Shown here: positions 52,756-61,551 of the stretch, piece by piece | How the letters are laid out: each line of letters opens with the position of its first letter | Numbering within the stretch: the first letter of the stretch is position 1 | Source of the DNA: Rummeliibacillus pycnus | GTDB lineage: Bacteria > Bacillota > Bacilli > Bacillales_A > Planococcaceae | Reading direction: 5' to 3' | NCBI RefSeq assembly: GCF_002884495.1 | Contig: NZ_KZ614145.1 | Coordinates: 2,618,423-2,682,422, forward strand | DNA: 64,000 bases | Program-made: the position numbers and the translations under genes | Notes under the pieces: generated by a model | Seen by the model: the letters and a program-made list of their open reading frames with translations, nothing else | Told to the model about the DNA's origin: nothing | Databases searched by the model: none

Positions 52756-55332
52756 TCATTTTCTCGATTGTTTTGCTTCCGATACTTTTTCTCTCATGGA
52801 TGAATATTTATTATCACCAATTAACATCATTATTTGTAAAATTGTAAATGGCAGAAAAACTCGTTTTCGATATGCAAGATATTTAGGTTGCCAATCGTTC
52901 GCATACTTCTCTTTAAATCGTTGAATATCCCTAAAATTATAATAATCCTGACCATCTACCAATATTTGTGTCCCAATTTTTTCATTTATACCGGCAAATT
53001 TTGAAACCCCGACATGAGACAATGGAGTCATCCCCACATTTAATCGTTTAAACCCTTGGCCGATTGAGGATGCGAAAATATTTAAAAATAAATAGTCCAT
53101 TGCCTTATCTGGAAGTTCTCCCTTTTTAGAACGCATCAGATCAATTGTCACTGTTCGTTCTTCATCATAAAGGGGGATGAGATTGGCAAATGCCACAATT
53201 TCAAAATGATGATTTCTCAACACAGCAAGAGGCGTAAATTGTAAATAATCTTCATTAAAATAGCCGAGCGAAAAACCTTTTTCTTTTCGATTATCAAGCC
53301 ATTCATCTGAAATATTCTGCAATTGGTCCATGATTTCAGCAGAATATGGCGGATGCAAGATTTCACATGAATAACCTTCTTGCTTAAAAAGCTGATTCAA
53401 TTCAGACGTCTTTTCTATTACCTTTTTTGAATTATGAATTTTTAGTAAATCGATATACCCTTCTTCTCCAAGTTTGAAAAAGCTGTATCCAAAGCCATGT
53501 AAGTAAGGTACAAATTGATCGCTGACCTCATAGAAAACAAGGGTATACCCGTACGAATCGGCAAAGGCTATAAATTCTTCAATAGCTTCTCTAAAATCTT
53601 CCTTTTCCCCTACTAAATCTCCCAGTATGACAAGTTTATCTGCAATTTCTTGATAGGCAAATAGAACCGTCTTTTTCTTATTCCAAAACACATATTTATC
53701 ATGTAAGAAGATTAAATGAGATAATTCCTTACCTCCATACTTATTGAGATGTAAAAAAATTTCCTGTTCATATGCCAATGATGGTATCTTTGTAAATTGT
53801 GTAAGTTTACGTAAAGAGATCTCAAAAACTACTACAATTATTATCACAATAAGACCCATAAATGCACTTTTAAATAGATCTTCAGAATCCGTTGTCAAAA
53901 ATGGTTTCAATTTTTCGGGAATAGAATATTTTACGTAAGGGTTCGTGAATAGACCGATAATGATATAAAGTAACAAGATCACTATAATAAGCAATGTATT
54001 GAAAATACTACGTCCCCACGTCACAATATAACTTTCTCTATAAAATCGTCCACGTGATAAAAATAACAAGCCTGCTACAAATAGCATAAATAGAGCTTGC
54101 TTATATTGAATTCCTTTTATGATAAAAAGAGCCGATGCAAAGAGTAAAACAAAAACTGTCATCCGATAAGAACTTTTATCTTTATAAGAAATTCCATTTG
54201 ATAATGCGAGTAATACAAAGCCCGTCGCAACTGCTAATTGATGTGAAATACTCACAATTGGAAATGACATCAGCTCTTTTGCATATCGAATACGTTCAAT
54301 TGCTCCAGGCGCTACAGATGAAACTAGCAGTACAAGTCCTGCTAAAAATACAAGTGCAGTTGCTAATATATGGCTAGTTTTTTCTAAAAAGAATCGAGGA
54401 ATCGCATTAAAACCAACATTAAACTTGCCCCATAACTCACGTAAAAAGAGTACAAGTCCCGCCAAAAACGGAATCACATAATAGCCAATTCTATAAAATA
54501 ACAACAGAACTAAAATCGATTCATTGGGAATTTGTAGACTTTGTGCTCCCCATATAAAAACCAAATCGAATGATCCAAGGCCTCCGGGGATCATACTTAC
54601 AATTCCTGCACTAGATGCAACAATAAAAATTGGAATAATATTCGCTATGTTAATCGGTACTTGTAACATAAACACTAAAATCATCATAAATGTAAATGCA
54701 CCAAGCCATTCTAAAATCGAGACACCTAACAGTGCGACATCACCTAATATTTGGCGTTTAGTTGTTGTTCCTTTAATCAATTGCACAATTGCTTTAACAA
54801 TTAGAAAAGGAACATATAATCCAATTATCCCTGCTGCAACAATTAACAACTTATGTTCTTTAAACATAGGAAAATCTCTGTAAAAAATAGGTAAAATCCA
54901 AGTGAAAAGTGAAATCCCCGCAAGATAAAACAAAGTGACAGATGCAATTGTTTTAAAAAAAGTTGTACTATCTACTTCTTTTTTCTTAAAATAATGAGTC
55001 CTTAATAATACCCCTACAAGGCCACCAAAACCAATTAGATTTGAAAAAGAATTAATAATTAATGATTCTTTCATTAGACGTCGTAACGGTCTTTTTAAAT
55101 TTAATTTTTTAATAATAAAGTAATCATAGAAAAACATTGGAAATACAAGTATTAGAGGAATCACAGCCATTAGTGTTACTGTTCTGACATCTAAAGATTC
55201 TAATTTATTCGCAATTTCGCGACCATTAACATTTCCTAAAATCTTACCGATTTCATGAATTGCAAAAATCATCAGCAAAATTGGCAAAATGACTTTTAGC
55301 CATTGAACAAGCGTCGATTTATTGATTTTCAT
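52756..55332 (-). CDS. mprF: Phosphatidylglycerol lysyltransferase MprF
   Basis: The start at 55332 is preferred because the upstream 45 nt begin with a TTG and have no RBS. The 858-residue protein has an N-terminal flippase module of about 14 helices, including SAGIVSMIPGGLGSFDLVFIWG, and a C-terminal cytosolic synthase (DUF2156/GNAT-like) with YDEERTVTIDLMRSKKGELPDKAMDYLF and GMTPLSHVGVS. MprF transfers lysine from Lys-tRNA to phosphatidylglycerol and flips the product outward, giving resistance to cationic peptides and daptomycin. It is a single gene downstream of a terminator. Confidence 0.95.
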   Translation of the reverse strand: MKINKSTLVQWLKVILPILLMIFAIHEIGKILGNVNGREIANKLESLDVRTVTLMAVIPLILVFPMFFYDYFIIKKLNLKRPLRRLMKESLIINSFSNLIGFGGLVGVLLRTHYFKKKEVDSTTFFKTIASVTLFYLAGISLFTWILPIFYRDFPMFKEHKLLIVAAGIIGLYVPFLIVKAIVQLIKGTTTKRQILGDVALLGVSILEWLGAFTFMMILVFMLQVPINIANIIPIFIVASSAGIVSMIPGGLGSFDLVFIWGAQSLQIPNESILVLLLFYRIGYYVIPFLAGLVLFLRELWGKFNVGFNAIPRFFLEKTSHILATALVFLAGLVLLVSSVAPGAIERIRYAKELMSFPIVSISHQLAVATGFVLLALSNGISYKDKSSYRMTVFVLLFASALFIIKGIQYKQALFMLFVAGLLFLSRGRFYRESYIVTWGRSIFNTLLIIVILLLYIIIGLFTNPYVKYSIPEKLKPFLTTDSEDLFKSAFMGLIVIIIVVVFEISLRKLTQFTKIPSLAYEQEIFLHLNKYGGKELSHLIFLHDKYVFWNKKKTVLFAYQEIADKLVILGDLVGEKEDFREAIEEFIAFADSYGYTLVFYEVSDQFVPYLHGFGYSFFKLGEEGYIDLLKIHNSKKVIEKTSELNQLFKQEGYSCEILHPPYSAEIMDQLQNISDEWLDNRKEKGFSLGYFNEDYLQFTPLAVLRNHHFEIVAFANLIPLYDEERTVTIDLMRSKKGELPDKAMDYLFLNIFASSIGQGFKRLNVGMTPLSHVGVSKFAGINEKIGTQILVDGQDYYNFRDIQRFKEKYANDWQPKYLAYRKRVFLPFTILQIMMLIGDNKYSSMREKVSEAKQSRK

Positions 55333-55502
55333 CCACATCCACCCAATTTTATAATTCTCATATACTCTACTATACAATTAAGACAACAATTATGCAGTTA
55401 ACGTTGCCTAATTTCTTTCTTTTTTTCGAAATCTTTTGTGAATGTTAGATCAATAAGTTCTTTTTTCGAAGAAAATCTCTGTAATATTTATAAGCTTCTA
55501 AA

Positions 55503-55539
55503 AAAAACGCTCTTAATGCTTAACACATTAAGAACGTTT
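55503..55539 (-). terminator. Terminator of the LysM-3D gene
   Basis: An imperfect 15-bp stem (55503-55517 with 55525-55539) and 7-nt loop, followed by TTTTTTTAG on the minus strand. Confidence 0.8.
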
Positions 55540-55571
55540 TATATCACTATGACTGATATTCAATAGTTTAC

Positions 55572-56357
55572 TTAATCTAATACTTTAATGGTAACTGTTC
55601 GTACGCCCCAGCTATTAGCTTGGCTATTGTTTGGCATTAATAAATCAATTCTATTACCTTTGATTGCTCCGCCTGTATCACCAGCAATTGCTGTTCCGTA
55701 ACCTTCAACCCACACTTTTGAACCTAATGGAATAACCCTAGGATCGACTGCAATTACTTTCATATTTGGATTAGCTTTTACATTAATACCTGTTGCAGTA
55801 CGGCCTGAGCAACCTGCACAATTTGGTGTATAAGCTGTAGCTGTAACTGTCATCGTTTTCCCTGACGATTGTTGTGTAGATTGACTAGTTGATGGTTGTG
55901 TATTAGTCGTTTGTTTATTTTTTGGTTGTATATTTGTTGATTGTGTTTTAGCTGGTGTTTGATTGTCCGAAACAGAAGCAACATTCACATTATGTGAATC
56001 TCCTGATAACGCAAGCGATTGACCTTCATAGATTACATCACTAGTAAGATTATTATAAGCTTTTAAATCTCCAACAGAAACGCCTGTCGCTTGTGAAATT
56101 TTAAATAAGGTGTCACCTTTTTTTATAGTATATGTTTTAGCTTTAGAGCCAATTTCTAGCTGTTGTGAAGGAACAATAACATCTGATTTTAGTTCGTTCC
56201 AATTTTTTAAGTCCTGTACGGTTACATCTTGGTCTTGAGAAATTTCCCAAAGTGTATCACCTTTTTCCACTTTGTAACTAGCAGCTGATGCTTGAGTTGT
56301 TAAAGCTGCTGTACCTAGTGCGAAAACACCTGCTAGTGCAATTAAATATTTTTTCAT
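55572..56357 (-). CDS. LysM-3D cell-wall protein (YocH-like)
   Basis: A signal peptide (MKKYLIALAGVFALGTAALTTQASA) is followed by two LysM motifs (YKVEKGDTLWEISQ.., YTIKKGDTLFKISQ..), a Thr/Gln/Ser-rich linker and a 3D domain: TATAYTPNCAGC, VIAVDPRVIPLGS, GDTGGAIKGNRIDLL, the three Asp ligands of the fold. LysM binds peptidoglycan; YocH-like proteins are muramidase-type autolysins. A WalR-type box upstream agrees with control by WalRK. Confidence 0.93.
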   Translation of the reverse strand: MKKYLIALAGVFALGTAALTTQASAASYKVEKGDTLWEISQDQDVTVQDLKNWNELKSDVIVPSQQLEIGSKAKTYTIKKGDTLFKISQATGVSVGDLKAYNNLTSDVIYEGQSLALSGDSHNVNVASVSDNQTPAKTQSTNIQPKNKQTTNTQPSTSQSTQQSSGKTMTVTATAYTPNCAGCSGRTATGINVKANPNMKVIAVDPRVIPLGSKVWVEGYGTAIAGDTGGAIKGNRIDLLMPNNSQANSWGVRTVTIKVLD

Positions 56358-56442
56358 CGTTTAAAAACGACCTCCTTTGTACTAACACGACTAACTTTAC
56401 CATCGTCACATGTCATAACTATTGCTATTCGATGTACACACT

Positions 56443-56459
56443 GTAACAATCGTGTTACA
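56443..56459 (-). promoter_or_regulatory. WalR-like box upstream of the LysM-3D gene
   Basis: On the minus strand TGTAAC-ACGAT-TGTTAC fits the WalR consensus TGTWAH-N5-TGTWAH in both halves. The B. subtilis homologue yocH is a WalR target. The interval 56358-56809 beyond it shows no gene. Confidence 0.65.
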
Positions 56460-56809
56460 TTCTTTGCCAATTTTCTGACATTTAATACATCATAATTGAT
56501 ATTTTTTTAGAGATATTTTCATAGCTATTGATATGACTGAGTTAATAGCTCGTGGAATATTCTTACTTTTACTAAAATAAATAAAGTATATTTTTTACAA
56601 AAGAACGTATTATTTCATGAAAATAACGAAAAAACTTTTTTGTAACGCTAAAAAATAACGAAAATCATGCAAAAAAACGACTTTTTCGCATTGAAATATT
56701 ACAAAACTTCTTCTTTATAATGGAAATATATCTATTTATAAGAATTTAAGTATTCATAAAATCTAATATTCTTAGTTTAAAGAGACATGGTTGTTCTAAT
56801 AGAAATATA

Positions 56810-56852
56810 AAAAGGAGTTATACAAAAGAAAAACTTTTGTATAACTCCTTTT
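56810..56852 (-). terminator. Strong terminator of the XRE gene
   Basis: A perfect 19-bp stem (56810-56828 with 56834-56852) with a 5-nt loop, followed by a T-rich run on the minus strand. Confidence 0.9.
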
Positions 56853-56929
56853 ATTGAAACATTTTACTAGTCTATTCATAAATAATGAAAGGTTTATAAA
56901 TTTTCACTCTTTATAGTTGAACTTTACCT

Positions 56930-57304
56930 TTATAATGATACTTCTTTTTGCATTGCTTTTAGTTCAGCTAAGGTATAAAGTTCCCATAAATCTTTTTTAT
57001 CTAGTTCATGTAGTAAAATATTCAAATCATTTAATATGACATTGCGCTTTTTAGGAAATACCTTCTCCCCCTTTGAAGGTGATTCCTCAAGTATGTTAAG
57101 TAGCAATTCATCAGCCGATACCTGTAGTATATTGCTAAGCTTAACGATCCAGCTAGCAGAAGGTACACTTTCACCCATTTCCCAACTTTTAATACGGCTT
57201 GCCGATGTACCGATTGCTTTGCCCAACGATAGCATTGAATACCCATTTTGAATACGTAACTCTTTTAACTTTTCACCAAAATCTTGTGGATTAAACATCG
57301 CCAT
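56930..57304 (-). CDS. XRE-family helix-turn-helix regulator
   Basis: The 124-residue protein has an HTH_3 domain (LKELRIQNGYSMLSLGKAIGTSASRIKSWEMGESVPSASWIVKLSNIL) and a C-terminal helical part (LNILLHELDKKDLWELYTLAEL) for dimerisation or binding a ligand. The target is unknown. It is 65 nt downstream of the thioesterase gene and may be co-transcribed; a strong terminator follows. Confidence 0.85.
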   Translation of the reverse strand: MAMFNPQDFGEKLKELRIQNGYSMLSLGKAIGTSASRIKSWEMGESVPSASWIVKLSNILQVSADELLLNILEESPSKGEKVFPKKRNVILNDLNILLHELDKKDLWELYTLAELKAMQKEVSL

Positions 57305-57369
57305 CTCTCCCTTGTGTTAGTCAAAATGATGCCAAGCGCTTACTTTTTATCTAGAATATTAAGATCGTT

Positions 57370-57861
57370 TTATATGCCTTCACTTATCAAAAAGCTTTTG
57401 GGCATAACAACAGCGACTACTTCAGCATTCGCTACATGAAGATCACCTGCAAACACTTGAATCATCACTCTAAATTTCTTTGGATGAATTTCTTCTACCT
57501 CTCCAATCGCCTTTAATTGCACCCCTTGTGGCGTTGGTTTTAGATAATCTACATGTAAAGATGCCGTAACAAAACGAGGTGGTTCTACTCCATCACCCGG
57601 TTTGTAGCCATTTTTACGATGCAATGCTAATGATGCTGACCCAGTTCCATGACAATCTATAAAAGAAGCTATAAATCCACCATACACGAAACCAGGTAAT
57701 GCCGTATACTTTTTGTCCGGTTGAATGTAAGATATTGTTTGATCGCCATCCCAAAACGTTCTCACATGAATACCCTCATTGTTTAGTCGTCCACATCCAT
57801 AGCACCAAGCAAAATCTTCTGGATAATCATCTTGAATTGCTTTACTATACTCTTTAACCAT
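57370..57861 (-). CDS. PaaI-like hot-dog thioesterase
   Basis: The 163-residue protein has the hot-dog fold signature: GFVYGGFIASFIDCHGTGSA (helix of the fold with catalytic Asp/His), RFVTASLHVDYLKPTPQG and GDLHVANAEVVAVVM. A leading CYGCG motif with two Cys (residues 20-23) is common in this subfamily. Members hydrolyse acyl-CoA thioesters; the acyl group is unknown. The gene precedes the XRE gene on the minus strand. Confidence 0.85.
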   Translation of the reverse strand: MVKEYSKAIQDDYPEDFAWCYGCGRLNNEGIHVRTFWDGDQTISYIQPDKKYTALPGFVYGGFIASFIDCHGTGSASLALHRKNGYKPGDGVEPPRFVTASLHVDYLKPTPQGVQLKAIGEVEEIHPKKFRVMIQVFAGDLHVANAEVVAVVMPKSFLISEGI

Positions 57862-57996
57862 ACCCCTTACACCTTTCTGTATAAAATAATTTCCATACTA
57901 CTTACATTTCGACGTAAATGACATGAATCCTTTTTCTTTTTAGTGAATTTTATCCTTAAAAAGAAAATATTCTTCCGGAAGAGAATATTATAAAAA

Positions 57997-58022
57997 ACTC
58001 GAATACCTATAAGATACTCGAG
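57997..58022 (-). terminator. Likely terminator of desK
   Basis: An imperfect hairpin CTCGAGTATC.../TATTCGAG with TTTTTTATAA following on the minus strand, just after the desK stop. Confidence 0.5.
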
Positions 58023-58030
58023 CAAAAAAA

Positions 58031-59155
58031 TTATTCACCATTAGGTGCGATCACAATTGGTACAGTTATTCTCACAGTCGTTCCATTTTTTTCGCGTACT
58101 TCTAATTCGCCATTTACAAATTCAACACGTTCTTTCATACCATTTAACCCATTGCAAGAAGGTTTTCTTTGGCTATTTGATAAGCCAATTCCATTGTCAC
58201 TAATAATCATTTCTATAAAATCAGCAGTCTGCAAAATTGCTATCATACAATCTGTTGCTTGACTATGCCGCACTACATTATTAACAGCTTCTTTTAAACA
58301 CATACTCAATGAGTTACTAAGCATTGTTGGAATTTTTTCGAATTGTGGATTGCCTTCCATCGTTAACTTTATATTAGCTGCCCTTAAAATTTGCTGTACA
58401 TGCATTAATTCCTCTTGCAATTTAACATTCTTCATATTAGATACCATCTCACGTACTTCTTTTAATGCAATGCTAGAAGTTTGACGAATATCATGAAGTT
58501 CTTGAATAGCCGCTTTTGGATCTTTTTCTACTAAACGAACAGCTAAATCACTTTTCAATCCAATCATTGAAAGTTTTTGTCCTAGGGTATCATGTAAATC
58601 CCTTGCAATTCGTTGTCTTTCTTCATAAACACTCAGTTCTGAAATACGTGCATTCGCTGTTTCTAATGCTCCTTCAAGTTTTTTGCTCTTACTTTCACTA
58701 TAAAGATAAAATGGCCCTAAAATCGCACTAAACAAAATCACAACAATTAATGGAATTTCTTGGATGAATAAATCTGTCTCGATAAAAAAACCACCAATAA
58801 CAGAGCCTACCGTCATCGCAATATGAAGTCCATACATAATATAAAAGCCAACAGTATGATGAATTTTCCCTATTGAAAATGCTGTAAAGAAAGCAAAATA
58901 TATATACCCAAATAAAACCGTCATCCCAGCATTGATCAGCATCCCAAAAGCAATCCACATATACACAAGTCCATTTGTCGCAGTATACGCAAATCTGAAG
59001 CATATTAAATACATAATAAGGACTGCAAGAGCAATTGACCCCTCAAGCTTTGATGATGAGTGAAATATTAAATAAAACGGAATAAAACAAAAAGCAATCC
59101 ATGCTACCAAGCTCATTACTGGATTTTTCGGAAACACACTATACCATTTTGTCAC
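58031..59155 (-). CDS. desK: DesK-like thermosensor histidine kinase without adjacent desR
   Basis: The 374-residue kinase has four to five membrane helices (YFAFFTAFSIGKIHHTV among them) and a HisKA_3 domain: ERQRIARDLHDTLGQKLSMIGL, then LSMCLKEAVNNVVRHSQA, ISDNGIGL, and a final ATPase box. The match to the B. subtilis DesK core is close. DesK senses membrane fluidity and, with DesR, controls a fatty acid desaturase. Here no desR follows; the next gene on the strand is a thioesterase after a hairpin, and no desaturase is visible upstream. The regulator may be elsewhere, or the kinase may be decoupled. Confidence 0.82.
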   Translation of the reverse strand: MTKWYSVFPKNPVMSLVAWIAFCFIPFYLIFHSSSKLEGSIALAVLIMYLICFRFAYTATNGLVYMWIAFGMLINAGMTVLFGYIYFAFFTAFSIGKIHHTVGFYIMYGLHIAMTVGSVIGGFFIETDLFIQEIPLIVVILFSAILGPFYLYSESKSKKLEGALETANARISELSVYEERQRIARDLHDTLGQKLSMIGLKSDLAVRLVEKDPKAAIQELHDIRQTSSIALKEVREMVSNMKNVKLQEELMHVQQILRAANIKLTMEGNPQFEKIPTMLSNSLSMCLKEAVNNVVRHSQATDCMIAILQTADFIEMIISDNGIGLSNSQRKPSCNGLNGMKERVEFVNGELEVREKNGTTVRITVPIVIAPNGE

Positions 59156-59356
59156 GTATACTTTTCACCGTCCTTTAGCTTCCTTCATTATAACAAAGAA
59201 ACTTAAATCTATATGTATCGGCCTTATATATTAACACTTCCTACTATGTGTTCTTCCCTGATTAGTTAAACCAATCGTGACTTAGACTTCTATGGAAAAG
59301 TAATTCTAAATCTCCCACAAGAACGAACGAGGAGGCTACTGAAAAAGTAAAAGCAG

Positions 59357-59381
59357 CAAGATTTTTATGATAAAAATCTTG
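59357..59381. repeat. Short perfect hairpin
   Basis: CAAGATTTTTA (59357-59367) and TAAAAATCTTG (59371-59381) form an 11-bp stem with a 3-nt loop, next to the larger palindromic repeat. It may be a remnant of an insertion end or a terminator. Confidence 0.5.
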
Positions 59382-59394
59382 TATTACAATCTTA

Positions 59395-59584
59395 GTTGAA
59401 CGTGGAATTAGCGTAGACTCCTGTTGGAAAACGGACTAGACGAAACCCCAAAAGAGAGAAATAAGGAACGGAGTCTAAGAACGCCACGTCCTGTGGCAAC
59501 GACTCCGTGACCAACATCCTGTTGCCCCGAGGAGGCTCGTCAGTTCGCCCACGGAAAGCGGAGCTAATTCCACTTTTATTCAAC
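59395..59584. repeat. MITE-like palindromic repeat element
   Basis: About 190 bp flanked by GTTGAA...GTGGAATTAGC (59395-59412) and GCTAATTCCAC...CAAC (59563-59584) in inverted orientation, with GC-rich internal blocks such as GAGGAGGCTCGTCAG. GC content and palindromy differ from its neighbours, and no gene is encoded. It resembles repeated intergenic elements seen in many Bacillaceae genomes. The flanking 59156-59356 and 59585-59814 also hold no gene. Confidence 0.6.
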
Positions 59585-59814
59585 AGCAGATATTTACTAT
59601 ATATTTTTACAATCTACGTTCTGTAGCCTCAATCTTCACAGATAGGTTGTCTTACTGGCCTTTAGTGAAGGATCCATAATGAGTAAGTGACCCTTTACAT
59701 AAATATCGTTTCTATTAAAATTAATAATGGCAAAAATAATGATAAACTTAAACTTATTTTTACTTACATTTTAAAAAAAGTAATAGAACGTGGCTATATA
59801 GGAGATGACCTAAA

Positions 59815-60612
59815 ATGAATTCACAAGCAATCGTTCTAGACCTCGATGGAACAACTTTGACAACTAAAAAGACTGTTAATCCATTATTAGTACAGTATAT
59901 ACAGTCACTTAGGAAACGCGGATTGCTAGTTTTAATCGCAACTGGGCGAACGATTAACGAAGTAAATGACATTCTTCCAGAGGAATTTATAGTAGATGGA
60001 GTAGTTGCTTCTAATGGTATGAATATATTTGTTGGTAAACAACAAGTTCATAAAAGTGAAATTCCATCTGCTACAGTTCAATATTTAATCGAGCAATCAA
60101 TTGAATTTGGTATTTATCATGAAATATATCACCAAGATGGATCCAAAACAGCTAAGAAAACATCGTTACAGTCTGAAATGACAAATTTGAATTCTCACAA
60201 GTATAAGCATACAAAATGGACAGCTTCTATCCATACAAATAATGTGGAAAAGATATTATTCTTCGATGATCGTGCTTCACTAGTGTCTAAATGGTTCGAG
60301 AAGTTACAAAAAATGCAATTAACCCATCCATTTGCAGCAGCTTTATCATCATCTGACTTAATTGATGTGAATGGTTTGGGTGCTACGAAGGCCGCTGGTG
60401 TTTCAACTGTACTATCCAAATTACATCTCGATTTCAAAAATGTCATTGCATTTGGAGATGGAGGTAATGACTTACCCCTATTCCAAAGAGTGGGTAAAAG
60501 TGTTGCAATGAAAAATGCCCGTGAAGAGATTCAATCTAAAGCAGACGATATCACTACTTATACGAATGATGAAAACGGTCTATATCATTATTTATATCAA
60601 TTATTCCATTAA
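59815..60612 (+). CDS. Cof-type HAD hydrolase
   Basis: This 265-residue phosphatase has the HAD motifs: D9-L-D11-G-T (nucleophile and acid), LIATGRT, a K in GLGATKAAGV, and AFGDGGNDLPLF. A cap of the C2 type sits in the middle (about residues 80-180). Such enzymes dephosphorylate sugar phosphates or nucleotides; substrate unknown. It is a single gene, with a GGAGATG-type site. Confidence 0.92.
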   Translation: MNSQAIVLDLDGTTLTTKKTVNPLLVQYIQSLRKRGLLVLIATGRTINEVNDILPEEFIVDGVVASNGMNIFVGKQQVHKSEIPSATVQYLIEQSIEFGIYHEIYHQDGSKTAKKTSLQSEMTNLNSHKYKHTKWTASIHTNNVEKILFFDDRASLVSKWFEKLQKMQLTHPFAAALSSSDLIDVNGLGATKAAGVSTVLSKLHLDFKNVIAFGDGGNDLPLFQRVGKSVAMKNAREEIQSKADDITTYTNDENGLYHYLYQLFH

Positions 60613-60753
60613 CAAATATCTACAAAATTATCTAAAATTATTTCTCGGGAAATTTCCCGTGACAAAATTCCACCCTTTACCCTTTTCTTCAACAGTGTAA
60701 ATGGGAATTTTATAAAGCATACACCAATGTTTCTAGATGTTCTTCGTATCTAT

Positions 60754-60790
60754 AAAAAAGCTAGAGAAATATAAATTCTCTAGCTTTTTT
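60754..60790. terminator. Bidirectional terminator
   Basis: A 15-bp perfect stem (60754-60768 with 60776-60790) with A and T tails, between the convergent HAD gene and the membrane-anchored protein gene. Confidence 0.85.
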
Positions 60791-60803
60791 ATAGATTATT
60801 ACC

Positions 60804-61280
60804 TTATAGATGTCTTAATAATTTCTGTGTATTCTTAGACTGTTGAAGTATTTTATTTTGATCAGGCCAATAGATTACATACGTATGGCCTTTTATCTGA
60901 AACAAGAACGGTTGCAATTCTTCAGAAATTGCTACATCATTATTTTTTAATCGTAATATTTCTACAGAATATAATTCTTTGCCATCCACCTTATAAATAA
61001 TCGTATAATCCGGATCATTTTCGAATAACTTACGATCTGCTTTTTCTAATTTTTCAATATGGCTTAATGGATAGTATTCTTTATACTGTTCCGCCTCATG
61101 TTCTGTTGAAAAAATAACTTTATCAAATTTATTATCCTTTACTTCAATTTGATTGACATCTTGTTGTTCATTAATGATTTTATTGATTTGTTGTTTTTCC
61201 TCTTTTTGTTTATGTGCACCCCATCCCAAAACAATCAAGACAACTGCTATAAGGATGAGACCAATCCTCATTTTCTTCAT
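60804..61280 (-). CDS. Membrane-anchored protein of unknown function
   Basis: The start at 61280 is chosen because an AAAGAGGA site lies just upstream; the longer frame has none. The product (158 residues) has one N-terminal membrane helix (MRIGLILIAVVLIVLGWGA) and a hydrophilic extracytoplasmic domain with VIFSTEHEAEQYKEYYP. No known motif was recognised. It is divergent from the PBP gene. It could be a small cell-wall protein. Confidence 0.6.
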   Translation of the reverse strand: MKKMRIGLILIAVVLIVLGWGAHKQKEEKQQINKIINEQQDVNQIEVKDNKFDKVIFSTEHEAEQYKEYYPLSHIEKLEKADRKLFENDPDYTIIYKVDGKELYSVEILRLKNNDVAISEELQPFLFQIKGHTYVIYWPDQNKILQQSKNTQKLLRHL

Positions 61281-61551
61281 ATTTAATCCTCTTTCTATAC
61301 TCACTTCGTCATCTATTCTCACAATTCCCCTCACTAATAGTTAGATAATGCAATTTCCAAAACTTATCTTCTTGCTTCTCTCATCTTCAGATACGATCTT
61401 ACTGCTATTTAAATACGGGATAAATGCTCAATTTCTACTAATACTTAAGAATAGAATTGTGAAATTTCACATTATTATTTTAACATTAATCGTTCATTCT
61501 ATTATACTTTTAACCATACATCATTATAATAACGATAAGGAGGCGATTTAC

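Noticed and set aside
59280-59356. Possible IS1182-type end (CTACTGAAAAAGT) near the palindromic repeat
   Set aside because: Too short; no transposase remnant or second end was seen, so it is not called an insertion sequence.
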